Positions 35,464-44,032 of a stretch of DNA of 64,000 nucleotides are shown in pieces. The notes below the pieces were generated by a model. That model saw nothing but the letters and a program-made list of their open reading frames with translations, was not told the DNA's origin and did not search any database. The position numbers and the translations under genes were made by a program. The stretch spans positions 1-64,000 of the forward strand of contig JAPOXR010000010.1 of NCBI GenBank assembly GCA_026706985.1, written 5' to 3'. Position 1 is the stretch's first letter. Each line of letters opens with the position of its first letter. Source of the DNA: Paracoccaceae bacterium. GTDB taxonomy: Bacteria; Pseudomonadota; Alphaproteobacteria; Rhodobacterales; Rhodobacteraceae.

Positions 35464-36746
35464 ACCTCTTCGATGCGGATGGCAACCGGGTCGTTCACTG
35501 ATACTCCGGAACTGCGGATGGCATCCAGCGCCTGACTGAGTTCTGTCCGTCCGGTCGGATGGGTTACGATCAAAACCGGCGCCGCTTTGTCGGCATGCCC
35601 ATACTGACGCAGCCGGTTGATCGAGATCCCGGCATCGCCGAATGCGGCGGCGACGGTTGCCAGGACACCCGGCCGGTCAACCAGCAGCAGGCGCACATAA
35701 TAGGGCACCATGGCGGCGACGCGAATCGGCTTGGCAGGTCTGAGCGTGTCAGCCGGCTGGCCAAAAGTTGAGATTTTTCGGCCACGGGCAATGTCGATGA
35801 TATCTCCGAGCACCGCTGAGGCCGTCGGCCCCTGACCGGCTCCGGCGCCGCGCAGAAAAACCGGACCGGTGCGCTCACCTTCCAATACGACGATATTGGT
35901 AGCGTCCTCCACCTGACCCAGCGGTGAATTGGCCGGAACCAGGCATGGTTGTGTGCGCTGTTCCAATCCCTGGTCAGAAATTCTGGAAACGCAGACCAGC
36001 TTGACGCGATAGCCCATATCACCGGCCTGTTCGATGTCGCCGATTGAAATCCGCTCAATACCTTCGATTTCCATTCCCTTGAAATCCACTTTCGTACCGA
36101 AGGCGATGGAGGCGAGAAGGGCAAGTTTGTGGCCGGCATCAATACCCCCGACATCCAGCGTCGGATCCGCTTCCAGGTAGCCCAGCCCCTCCGCTTCGGC
36201 GAAGATTTCCCCGTAGGATTTTCCGGTGCTTTCCATCCTGGTGAGGATATAGTTGCAGGTCCCGTTCATGACACCCATAACCCGCAGCACGCGGTCGCCG
36301 GCAAGGCTTTCGGTCAGCGATTTAACGACCGGAATTCCGCCCGCCACCGCGGCTTCGAAGCGAAGCGTGACACCGGCAGCCTCCGCCGCCACCGCTATGC
36401 CATTCCCGTGCACCGCAAGCAGCGCCTTGTTGGCGGTCACAATGCTCTTGCCGGCCCGGATCGCCGCTTCAATCGCCTGTTTGGCGGGACCTTCCTCGCC
36501 GCCGATCAGTTCCACAAACACATCGATGTCGGGCCGCGCGGCCAAGCGCACCGGGTCCTGTTCCCAGTCAATTCCGGAGAGCGACAGGCCACGATCTTTG
36601 TTCCGTGACCGCGCACAGACCGCCGCCACCCGGATAGGGCGCCCGGCACGGCCGGTAACCAGATCAGCATTATCCTCAAGCATCTGCAGCACACCCGCGC
36701 CGACCGTGCCGAGACCCGCCACCCCGATCACCAATGGTTTGTTCAA
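35460..36746 (-). CDS. hom: Homoserine dehydrogenase
   Basis: A 428-residue enzyme reducing aspartate semialdehyde to homoserine for threonine and methionine synthesis. The N-terminal NAD(P) fold has VAGLGTVGAGVLQ. The catalytic domain has VMNGTCNYILTRME, YLEADPTLDVGGIDAGHKLALLASIAFG and GAGQGPTASAVLGDIID. A C-terminal ACT domain (YYVRLLLVDRPGVLATVAAA) predicts threonine feedback. It is translationally coupled to glpX. Confidence 0.96.
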   Translation of the reverse strand: MNKPLVIGVAGLGTVGAGVLQMLEDNADLVTGRAGRPIRVAAVCARSRNKDRGLSLSGIDWEQDPVRLAARPDIDVFVELIGGEEGPAKQAIEAAIRAGKSIVTANKALLAVHGNGIAVAAEAAGVTLRFEAAVAGGIPVVKSLTESLAGDRVLRVMGVMNGTCNYILTRMESTGKSYGEIFAEAEGLGYLEADPTLDVGGIDAGHKLALLASIAFGTKVDFKGMEIEGIERISIGDIEQAGDMGYRVKLVCVSRISDQGLEQRTQPCLVPANSPLGQVEDATNIVVLEGERTGPVFLRGAGAGQGPTASAVLGDIIDIARGRKISTFGQPADTLRPAKPIRVAAMVPYYVRLLLVDRPGVLATVAAAFGDAGISINRLRQYGHADKAAPVLIVTHPTGRTELSQALDAIRSSGVSVNDPVAIRIEEV

Positions 36747-36786
36747 ATCATGCCTCCCCGTGCGGCGGCCTGTCCGTTCGCTGCAT

Positions 36787-36972
36787 TCAAAGCGCCGGTG
36801 GCTGGGTTTCTGCGGCGGCTTCCCGGCGCCGGTTTTCGAGTTCGGCGGTATTGGGTAGTCCGGTGAAATCTTCCGTTTCGTCGCCGCTCCCGGCCAATTC
36901 GATCACCTCGTCTGGAACCATACAGGCGGCAAGTGTGATCGACATTAAACCGGCAAGGGCAATGAACCGCAT
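36787..36972 (-). CDS. Small predicted lipoprotein
   Basis: A 61-residue protein with a signal peptide and lipobox (ALAGLMSITLAACMV, Cys about residue 17), then an acidic and proline-containing tail. The mature part is only about 45 residues with no recognised domain. The ATG at 36972 has AAGG 8 bases upstream; a GTG at 36981 is an alternative. It lies just upstream of hom. Confidence 0.65.
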   Translation of the reverse strand: MRFIALAGLMSITLAACMVPDEVIELAGSGDETEDFTGLPNTAELENRRREAAAETQPPAL

Positions 36973-37047
36973 GAGGGACACCTTACTTCCTGACTGGCAC
37001 GAAACTAATGGGAATGACCAATGCAGCGCAAGCGTAAGCGACCGGCT

Positions 37048-37797
37048 TCAGCGAAGTCTGAAATCCTCTATGCGCGCCCGGATAACGGTTTCGGTGTCGT
37101 CACTGTCGGCACCGACTCCGATCGCAAACAATGTCTCCGGGGCGCGGCCAAAGGCCTGCACATATTGCAGCGCGATCTGGTATGTCTCACGATAGGTTCC
37201 CAATTCCGCCGGCCGGGCAATCACGAGGCTGGCCCGATCTTCCAGAAACGGGCTGGGGAAGATTTCCCCTCTTTCCTGTTCGCCACCCCACACAATAGCG
37301 AGCAGCGAGGCATCCTCGTCATTCATCAGCGCGCGTGGGCTCGGGTCAGTGAGTTCGCGTGCGCGCTCAGCGGTCAGAAACAGGAAATAGACGACAATGT
37401 TGCGGTCCTCCCCGCCCTTTACCGTCAGATCGGTGGGTGGAACGCCCTGATCCACTGACCAGATCCAGCTGGCATTCTGCGCATTCCAGAGCCGTTGCGG
37501 AAGAAGTTTAAAGACAAAGGATACGCTGCTTTCAGACTCAATTCCGAGCGATCTGCCATTCAATTGAAACTCATTCTGCTTGATCATCGGGAAACGCAGC
37601 CCCTGCCAACTATCGTCAAACAGGAGATATTCGCTGCGCACTGAGGTTGCCGCGAGGATGAAAAGGGAAACCGACAGCGCCAGGCATCGGAGGAAAAACC
37701 CGGTGCGCCCACAGCGGCTGAAAGCAGCCGGGGTGGGTGTCACGGATTGCTCTGGCCTAAACCACATCTGAATACATCCCCGCAACCACTCCGACAC
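37048..37797 (-). CDS. DUF3047 domain protein, exported
   Basis: A 249-residue protein. A hydrophobic segment near residues 33-53 (FFLRCLALSVSLFILAATSV) is a late signal peptide or anchor. The DUF3047 domain follows, with ESESSVSFVFKLLPQRLWNAQNASWIWSV, TVKGGEDRNIVVYFLF and ADSDDTETVIRARIEDFRL. Function unknown. The GTG at 37797 is listed; an ATG at 37767 preceded by GGGATG is equally plausible. Confidence 0.8.
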   Translation of the reverse strand: MSEWLRGCIQMWFRPEQSVTPTPAAFSRCGRTGFFLRCLALSVSLFILAATSVRSEYLLFDDSWQGLRFPMIKQNEFQLNGRSLGIESESSVSFVFKLLPQRLWNAQNASWIWSVDQGVPPTDLTVKGGEDRNIVVYFLFLTAERARELTDPSPRALMNDEDASLLAIVWGGEQERGEIFPSPFLEDRASLVIARPAELGTYRETYQIALQYVQAFGRAPETLFAIGVGADSDDTETVIRARIEDFRLR

Positions 37798-38058
37798 TCG
37801 TTTCCGACTCTATGGCAAGAGCGGAATTTTTTCCATAGTTCGTACTTGCTGCTTACACACATGTGAGCATCCATGTTGTCGGTCAATTGATTACCGGAGT
37901 TTTTTGAGGTTCCGAATCGGTTTCCACAGGTTTTCCGGAGGTTGTTCACATCCTGATCTCTTTTCCGGGCACGCCGCTCCAGCCGCTGCGGTCTAAGGCG
38001 GGTTGGTTCGCGTCTGTTGAGCCGGCTGTGCCGGTTCAGTCGCTCAGGCCGTTGCCCG

Positions 38059-38659
38059 CTACGTCTGACCGCGCCGGTCCCTCAACAGGGCGTTGGCGGT
38101 GACGTTCAGCTTCCGCATGACCGCGGTGACAGCAACCCTGTGGCACTTTCCCCTTCCCCGAAGCCGTTCACAAACCACTTTCATGTCAGGGTTCCGGACC
38201 ATCGCTGTCGCCGCCGCCATATTCAGGAGACCGCGTGGTCTACGGCGTCCTCCGCGGAAGTGTCTTGCCCCTTCATGGTTTCGTTGTCGTGGGCGAAGGG
38301 TGCCACGCTGACCTGTGCCGCCGCCTGGCGTTTGCCGATGGTGCCGGGTCCATTCATCCAGCGGATCAGCGCAACCGCGGTCACCGGGCCGATGCTGGGG
38401 ACCGGTAGCTTCTGGAATGGGCAGCGTCTCCGGTGATTAACGCCTCGATGTCGCGCTCGTATGCCGCGATGGCCCTGTCCTGCGCGGCGATCATGACGGG
38501 CAGCCGCTTCGCCGACACCGGGTCGGTGACCCCGGACAGAACCGTCCTCAACGCCGTGCGCTGAACGAAGGGCCGCACCCTGATGACAGGCATATCACCG
38601 AGTCGGCTGAGGAACCCGGTGCGAGGCCGCGTCAGCGGCAGGTATGTAGCGACAATCAA
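38059..38659 (-). mobile_element. Degraded IS110-family transposase (C-terminal part)
   Basis: In shifting frames the minus strand reads TVLSGVTDPVSAKRLPVMIA and AAYERDIEALITGDAAHSR, then after frameshifts GGRRRPRGLLNMAAATAM, VRNPDMKVVCERLRGRGK and VTAVMRKLNVTANALLRDR. This order is the C-terminal transposase_20 region of IS110 transposases. The N-terminal DEDD domain is missing and several frameshifts are present, so it is inactive. Confidence 0.72.
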
Positions 38660-38688
38660 GATGGCAGCCTCGTTTGGGGGCGTTTCCT

Positions 38689-38811
38689 TCAGCGGCCAAA
38701 GTAAGGAAGACGTTGCCCGATTGGAATTGGCCGCTGCCGGAACAGCGTTCTTTGGTGTCTGCGGCTGTTGTAGGTCTTCAGATAGCGGTCGATTATTGAG
38801 TTAATCTGCAT
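38689..38811 (-). mobile_element. Short fragment resembling the end of an integrase-core transposase
   Basis: The frame reads INSIIDRYLKTYNSRRHQRT, which resembles the C-terminal YN..RPH segment of DDE integrase-core transposases (IS3/IS481 type). About 40 residues survive, so the family cannot be fixed. Confidence 0.4.
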
Positions 38812-39029
38812 GCAGGTGAGTGTTGAACGGTATGTGTGCCGTCCGCTCCGAACGAGTTTCGCGGTCCGAACCTCGCTGTCTACCGGATGTTCTGAGGCCC
38901 CCATGGTGTCAATTCGATTGGGTATCGTGGCGTAAACGACGTCTGGGTGGCTTTGGCTTCAAGGATGCTGTCGACCAGATAGCCGCGTTGCTGTCCGCTG
39001 GTCGCGCCTACGGCCATGAGCAACACGTC

Positions 39030-40085
39030 TCAGGCCTGCGATCGGCGAAGCGAGTAGGCCTCGATCATGCATGTGGAACGATTGCCCTGCTTGTCGCGAT
39101 AGTCGATCTCCACGAGAAAGTGGTTTGCGGCTGCGAAGTGGATCATTTTGATATGACTCTGTCCTCGGCGGCCTGTAGGCAGATCGACTACACGCTCGCG
39201 AATGAGCGAGTCGCCGGCGCCGAGAGACATCGCCGCAAGGGGCTGCGTGACTGTGCCCCGGAGCCAATCGAAGATTTCCGGGAGCGCGTCCCAAAACGTC
39301 GTTACGGGGAGCAGAGCGGGGAGCTGGTGCTCCAGCATGTGAATCCAGCCAGCCTCAAGCTCCGCGCGGTGCGGCTCAAGGTCAGTCATGCGCGGAATGC
39401 TGATGCCCTTGAATTCACACTTGGCGCGCAGGACTTCCATGAAACGCCGCGGTTCCGGACGCGCTTCCGTATTCCGGTGGAGGTGGACGACATCATAGAG
39501 ATCGCGTGGGCGCGTCCGTTCCGCGAGCGCTCTGAATTTCTCTGCGAATGCCTCTGTGTAATCGTAGGCCAGGACTTCGATACCGTCTTGCGGAGCATCG
39601 CTGTATGGATGGAAAATCTGCACGTGGACCGGCGGCAGAACGACCCGCTCATCGGCGGTCAGGTCAAGCTTGATGCGCGGCAGGGAGTGGGTCGATGAGA
39701 CGGGGCCTTTGTAACTGATCTTGCCTTGGCACGAGATATGGCCGCGAGGGTTCTCGTGGATATCGAACTCCTGCTTGTCGACAGGCATCTCAATGCCGGT
39801 TCGGTCATAGATCCATTCACAGATTTCAGAAAATGCGCCTTTCAGGAAGTCGGCGTCGAGATGCTCCGGGACACGGAGCGTGAAGTCGAGGTCCTCGGGA
39901 AACCGATAGGTCTCAAGGAAGCACTTCTTCAGGCAGGTGCCGCCCTTGAATATCCAACTCTCCGTGAGATCCTCGTGCCCATAGATCCCAGCGAGCATCC
40001 AGCCGAGAACATAGTCCTTCTCCACGACGTGCGGTGTCAGCGATGTCTGCCGGGCTGTTGCGAGGATTTCACGTATATCGATCAC
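39030..40085 (-). CDS. abiEii: AbiEii-type nucleotidyltransferase toxin, shortened by an in-frame stop
   Basis: A 351-residue AbiEii/AbiGii toxin. The nucleotidyltransferase motif is WIFKGGTCLKKCF (GG at 48-49) and FPEDLDFTL with the acidic pair D65/D67. DLYDVVHLHRN lies further on. AbiE is a type IV TA and phage-defence system. After residue 351 (SLRRSQA) a TGA stops the frame, but it continues in phase to 38880 with DVLLMAVGATSGQQRGYLVD and FTPRYPIELTP, the rest of a WYL-like C-terminal domain. A single GGA to TGA change probably cut 50 residues. The start overlaps abiEi by four bases. Confidence 0.88.
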   Translation of the reverse strand: MIDIREILATARQTSLTPHVVEKDYVLGWMLAGIYGHEDLTESWIFKGGTCLKKCFLETYRFPEDLDFTLRVPEHLDADFLKGAFSEICEWIYDRTGIEMPVDKQEFDIHENPRGHISCQGKISYKGPVSSTHSLPRIKLDLTADERVVLPPVHVQIFHPYSDAPQDGIEVLAYDYTEAFAEKFRALAERTRPRDLYDVVHLHRNTEARPEPRRFMEVLRAKCEFKGISIPRMTDLEPHRAELEAGWIHMLEHQLPALLPVTTFWDALPEIFDWLRGTVTQPLAAMSLGAGDSLIRERVVDLPTGRRGQSHIKMIHFAAANHFLVEIDYRDKQGNRSTCMIEAYSLRRSQA

Positions 40086-40891
40086 GGCGTTTCCGCGCGA
40101 GCCCAGCGCTCAGGCACGCGAAGCCGCCATTTGGTCACGACGAGCGGCCCATCCTGGACCGGATCGAGCTTCGCGTGACCGCCGCTCAGATGCGGCACGC
40201 AGAGGCGGCCCAGTTCGGCACCCCCAGGAAGGCGCTCGGCCAGAAACCCGAGACGTTTGAAGACAGCGCCGTTGTTGAGGCTCAAGGCGTAATTCACGAG
40301 TTTTTCTTGGTCGCGATCATCTCGCCGCAGATAGGCTGCGAGGCAGTCGGAAACGTGCTGGATGCCGCCACCGATCGCCGGGTCGTCGAGCATATCGACG
40401 ATCGTTCGATGTACGTCGGAAACGGGCACCCGCGTCCGATGGCGCCAGACATTCTTGGTGCCGAAGATCTTCCGCTCATTGATGTGCTTCAGCGAAAAGG
40501 GCGTGCCGTGCCGCTCCTGGCGCTTCTGACGCACCGGCTGTGCGGTCATCACGAAGATGTCCTTGAAGATCTGTTCGGTCAGGTCCCAATGCTCGGCGGC
40601 TGAGCGACCCCCGATGTAGGCTGGCGCGAAGAGCGCGGGAACGAGCACCCACGGGTCAATAAGGACGCGATCTGACCCCATGGTGTCGATGGAAGCCGCG
40701 ACATAGGCGCCTCGGCCCACCCGTCTCAGCCATCCCTGTTCAGTCCAACGGGACAGACGCTGGGCAGCACCGGTTCGGTCGAGTTGTAGGGCAATCACCA
40801 CGTCGTCGACATGTATCACATCACCGGCCGTGGACAGCACCCGGACAAGCTGTGCACGTCCTCGGGGGAGGCGGGTCGTGCTTTCTTCCAT
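40082..40891 (-). CDS. abiEi: AbiEi-type antitoxin / transcriptional repressor
   Basis: A 269-residue antitoxin. The N-terminal winged helix (about residues 10-75: VIHVDDVVIALQLDRTGAAQRLSRWTEQGWLRRVGRGAYV) binds the promoter. The middle and C-terminal parts (YIGGRSAAEHWDLTEQ, VHRTIVDMLDDPAIGGGI) match the AbiEi C-terminal antitoxin domain. It comes first in the operon and overlaps abiEii by ATGA. AGGAG precedes the start. An imperfect palindrome at 40901-40926 is a likely operator. Confidence 0.88.
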   Translation of the reverse strand: MEESTTRLPRGRAQLVRVLSTAGDVIHVDDVVIALQLDRTGAAQRLSRWTEQGWLRRVGRGAYVAASIDTMGSDRVLIDPWVLVPALFAPAYIGGRSAAEHWDLTEQIFKDIFVMTAQPVRQKRQERHGTPFSLKHINERKIFGTKNVWRHRTRVPVSDVHRTIVDMLDDPAIGGGIQHVSDCLAAYLRRDDRDQEKLVNYALSLNNGAVFKRLGFLAERLPGGAELGRLCVPHLSGGHAKLDPVQDGPLVVTKWRLRVPERWARAETP

Positions 40892-40900
40892 ATCTCCTGC

Positions 40901-40926
40901 TTACCATAAAATGCGAATTGTGGTAA
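40901..40926. promoter_or_regulatory. Imperfect palindrome upstream of abiE
   Basis: TTACCA and TGGTAA form a 6-bp inverted repeat around a 14-base centre with partial symmetry, 10 bases before the abiEi start. AbiEi antitoxins are known to bind inverted repeats in their own promoters, so this is the obvious candidate operator. Confidence 0.45.
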
Positions 40927-41601
40927 TCATACTAACAGATACCGGAATTCATGCAATTACAGAATTTAGCAGTAATCGAAAATTTGAGAGGTTTGGATAA
41001 TCACGAATCGAAGCCGGTCTTTCCGGTGGCCGGGTTCACATCGGTGTCTCGGCACCGTCCAAAGTCTTGAAGTCTGGTGTAAGACGGGTTCCTCTCCAGA
41101 ACCCATACGCTGAACCGCATCGGCTATCATCCCGATCATCAACGCCTCGACCCGATCCGCAATCCGCTGTGCCGGCTCGCGAGTTGGTTGACAGTCTGGT
41201 CGGCGGCGTATCCTTCCGTCTCTTCATTGAGCCGGGCATGATTGACCGCCGTTTGGTCTCCGAAGGGGCAGCATCAACTCGCGCTCGGCGACGGTGATGC
41301 GTCTATAGAGATGATGCGGGGCTTTGACCTAGCCGGTCGTACTGGTTGGGGGATGGAAATACCCAGTCCCGAACGTCGGAGGACCCGTTTCCCGCAGCAT
41401 CAGAGTTCAACAGCATAAATCTCGAAAACAGACTTCCCGGGCTTCGGGGAGAAAAGGGTTGTCAAGATCGAAGGACTCAGGAGGAAAATCCGATGCGTTC
41501 ACCGCATCTGAATTCACCCCGAAAACACCCGAACACTCAATTCCAACACTAAGACAAGGCCAAAAAATTCTCCATAGCTCATACTTTGGCGGCGCGTAAA
41601 T
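40927..41601. other. Gene-poor stretch between abiE and the creatininase-family gene
   Basis: No recognisable gene. A leftward frame at about 41036-41239 contains ADRVEALMIGMIADAVQRM, perhaps a gene fragment. A 19-codon ORF at 41493-41552 has a perfect AGGAGG 8 bases before its ATG, but its peptide is unremarkable. The sequence looks like islet debris. Confidence 0.35.
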
Positions 41602-42360
41602 TCAGCCCGTCGCCGGCTCCGGGTCGGAAGCGCGGAGAAATTCCGCATAATCATCCGCCACTGCTGACGCCGCCGCCCGCAGCAATTCCGCCCCATATGC
41701 GGGTCTTGCCAAGGCTGAGTGGGAACCGACACGTCCGTCGGGAAATTCCGCTCTGTGTTCCTCCGCCGGACCGTGGCGGTCGCCTTTGCGGGCTTCGATG
41801 TATCCGCGCGTGAGGCGCCGTGGTGGCGTATCGGCGGCGGCCGATGTCACCTGGCGGCCGATATGGCTGGTGATGGAAATTTCCGAAGGCGTGGCATGCA
41901 TCCCTTCCCAGTCGCCGAAACAGCTCTGCCGCAATCGGTTCACCTCTTCGAAATCCCACCAGCTGCGCACGCGCACCGACAACTCCTTTCGCCGCTCTCC
42001 GGCGCGCCGCAATGGCGCGGTATTGCGGCCATGCGCATTCAGAAAATAGAAGAACCGGAAACCCTGTCCGGACAGGCTGTCGATGATGCAGAGCGCAAGT
42101 TCCTCGAACAGGGACTCGGATATGGAAACTGTACCCGGGAATGCCAGATTGAAGGCAGCGGGTGAGTAGCCCAGGGGCGGTGCTACCAGAGCATCAAGCA
42201 GTTCGGCGGCGGCTACGGCAACGGCATCGGCGCAGATTGTGTCGGTTCCGATGAGACCGATCGGACCATGCTGTTCCGTGGATCCCGCCGGAATGATTAT
42301 GCCTGTCGACCGGAGCAGGTATTGCTCGACTTCACACCATGTGGATTGGTCAAGCCGCAT
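41602..42360 (-). CDS. Creatininase-family amidohydrolase
   Basis: A 252-residue member of the creatininase/MftE family. GIIIPAGSTEQHGPIGLIGTDT carries metal-binding Glu, His and Asp; FFYFLNAHGRNTAPLRRA and FGDWEGMHATPSEISI carry further His and Glu ligands. Reactions include amidohydrolysis of creatinine or formamide-type bonds; the substrate is unknown. It lies 45 bases after the ABC substrate-binding gene, so its substrate may be imported by that transporter. Confidence 0.87.
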   Translation of the reverse strand: MRLDQSTWCEVEQYLLRSTGIIIPAGSTEQHGPIGLIGTDTICADAVAVAAAELLDALVAPPLGYSPAAFNLAFPGTVSISESLFEELALCIIDSLSGQGFRFFYFLNAHGRNTAPLRRAGERRKELSVRVRSWWDFEEVNRLRQSCFGDWEGMHATPSEISITSHIGRQVTSAAADTPPRRLTRGYIEARKGDRHGPAEEHRAEFPDGRVGSHSALARPAYGAELLRAAASAVADDYAEFLRASDPEPATG

Positions 42361-42370
42361 GCGTCAGGGG

Positions 42371-42397
42371 GCACCACCGGCCCGGTGCCGGTGGTGC
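42371..42397 (-). terminator. Perfect 11-bp hairpin between substrate-binding and creatininase genes
   Basis: GCACCACCGGC at 42371-42381 pairs with GCCGGTGGTGC at 42387-42397 around a 5-base loop. It follows the substrate-binding-protein stop and lacks a T run. It could be an attenuator or mRNA-stabilising hairpin that lets the binding protein exceed the enzyme. Confidence 0.6.
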
Positions 42398-42405
42398 ATC
42401 ACTCT

Positions 42406-43179
42406 TCAGTTCTGCAGGTTCCACTTTTCGCCGAGCATGTCGAAGAATCCGCGCTCCTGTTTCAGCGCGATCCAGGTGTTGACATAATTGATCCAAACCT
42501 GGTCCGCCTGCGGCAACAGCATTGCAATCGGGGTCGGCGCCTTCGGGGCTGAAACCGGCACGATCATCATCTGCGGATACTTCGCCACCAGTTTATTGGC
42601 TTCGACATTGGAAGTGATATGCGCATCGGCGCGGCCCGCCAGCACTTCCTGAAAGTCGCGCGCCGGTGCCTCGACGATCTGGTGCTGCGCATCCGGAAAG
42701 AATTGCTTGACCTGTTTTTCCTGTGTCGTGCCAAGAGTCGCGGCAACGACGACATCGCCCATGTTCAAGTCATCCCAGTCTTTGAACCGGTCGGCATCCT
42801 CGGCAAGGATAAGAGGCACGGTGGCAAGGGAAAAATAGCTCGAGGAATAGCCGGCGGCTTTGGCCCGGGAGGGGGAAATCGAGGCCGAACCGGTCATATG
42901 GTATTTTCCGGAAGTGACGCCGCTTACCAGGGTTTTCCAATCTGTAGGTACGAATTCGACTTCAACGCCGAGATCATTGGCGAGCTCCGTCATCACATCG
43001 ATATCATAGCCGGTATAGCTGTTGGTTGCCGGGTCGCGCATGGTCATGGGATTCCAGTCGCCCGTTGTGCCGACTTTCAGAGTTCCGGTGTTGAGAATCT
43101 CCTGCAGGGCGGACTGCGCCTGCGCCTGCGCCGCGAACATGCAGAAAAATACTGCCGCAGCGGTTTTGAAAAACTTCAT
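42406..43179 (-). CDS. Polar amino-acid-type ABC transporter substrate-binding protein
   Basis: A 257-residue periplasmic binding protein (SBP family 3). The signal peptide ends near AAQAQAQS (about residue 22). The mature part starts LNTGTLKVGTTGDWNPMTM, with YTGYDIDVMTELANDLGVEVEFVPTDWKTL and later ADAHITSNVEANKLVAKYP. The sequence resembles PheC/cyclohexadienyl-dehydratase-like binding proteins as I recall them. It is divergent from the ATPase and permease genes, which complete the transporter. Confidence 0.9.
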   Translation of the reverse strand: MKFFKTAAAVFFCMFAAQAQAQSALQEILNTGTLKVGTTGDWNPMTMRDPATNSYTGYDIDVMTELANDLGVEVEFVPTDWKTLVSGVTSGKYHMTGSASISPSRAKAAGYSSSYFSLATVPLILAEDADRFKDWDDLNMGDVVVAATLGTTQEKQVKQFFPDAQHQIVEAPARDFQEVLAGRADAHITSNVEANKLVAKYPQMMIVPVSAPKAPTPIAMLLPQADQVWINYVNTWIALKQERGFFDMLGEKWNLQN

Positions 43180-43276
43180 GATGATCTCCAGTAATTGGTT
43201 TCCGGCGCAACATTCTTTATCTGCTCTGGAGTTGCAACTATTGTCTTACCCGCATCCCTGACAAGAAAGGCGAATT

Positions 43277-44023
43277 GTGGCGGCACCCGGACCGATTATT
43301 CAGGTCGATGGCGTTTCGGCGTATTTCGGCGAGTTTCAGGCATTGCGGCAGGTGACACTCACCGTCAATGCCGGTCAGCGGGTGGTTGTCTGCGGTCCGT
43401 CAGGATCAGGAAAATCCACCTTGATACGTTGTATATACGGGCTTGAACTGTTCCAGGAGGGCAGTATTCATGTGGATGGCGACCAGTTGGCCCGGGACCG
43501 GAAATCCATGCGTGCCATCCGACCCAAAATCGGCATGGTGTTCCAGCAATTCAATCTGTTTCCGCATTTGACGGTGCTTGAGAACCTGATGCTCGGTCCG
43601 GTCCGGTCACGACGGATGGCGCGTGATGCTGCCAGAGAACTGGCCCACTCTTATCTGCGTCGGGTCAGAATCCCGGAGCAGGCGGAAAAATATCCGCGTC
43701 AGCTTTCCGGCGGTCAGCAGCAGCGCGTCGCGATTGCGCGGTCATTGTGCATGGAACCTAAAATCATGCTGTTCGATGAGCCGACATCGGCGTTGGATCC
43801 GGAAATGATCAATGAGGTTCTGGATGTGATGACCGAACTCGCCGAGAGCGGCATGACCATGATCGTGGTGACCCATGAAATGGGTTTTGCCCGCCGTGTC
43901 GCCGACATGATGATCTTCATGGATCATGGGGAAATCGTCGAAAGCGCCTCACCCGAGCGCTTTTTCTCCGCCCCGGAGAGCGCCCGCTGTCAGGATTTTC
44001 TGCAGAAAATCCTGCATCATTGA
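43277..44023 (+). CDS. Amino-acid ABC transporter ATP-binding protein
   Basis: A 248-residue ATPase of the GlnQ/HisP type. Walker A is [19 protein letters not shown], the Q loop is [15 protein letters not shown], the signature is [17 protein letters not shown], Walker B is [15 protein letters not shown], and the switch histidine is in [13 protein letters not shown]. It starts with GTG at 43277. The permease follows 9 bases later. Confidence 0.95.
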   Translation: MAAPGPIIQVDGVSAYFGEFQALRQVTLTVNAGQRVVVCGPSGSGKSTLIRCIYGLELFQEGSIHVDGDQLARDRKSMRAIRPKIGMVFQQFNLFPHLTVLENLMLGPVRSRRMARDAARELAHSYLRRVRIPEQAEKYPRQLSGGQQQRVAIARSLCMEPKIMLFDEPTSALDPEMINEVLDVMTELAESGMTMIVVTHEMGFARRVADMMIFMDHGEIVESASPERFFSAPESARCQDFLQKILHH

Positions 44024-44032
44024 GTTCAGCCG

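Noticed and set aside
38820..39698. Rightward 292-codon open frame over abiEii
   Set aside because: The opposite strand has clear AbiEii motifs; this frame has none.
41346..41552. Longer open frame ending with the 19-codon ORF
   Set aside because: The upstream part has no start signal and no similarity; only the last 19 codons have a good Shine-Dalgarno, which is not enough to call a gene.
37826..41588. Similarity of TTTTTTCCATAGTTCGTACT at 37826 to a sequence near 41565, as possible ends of the AbiE islet
   Set aside because: Only about 17 bases with mismatches, in AT-rich context; too short to call target-site or attachment repeats.
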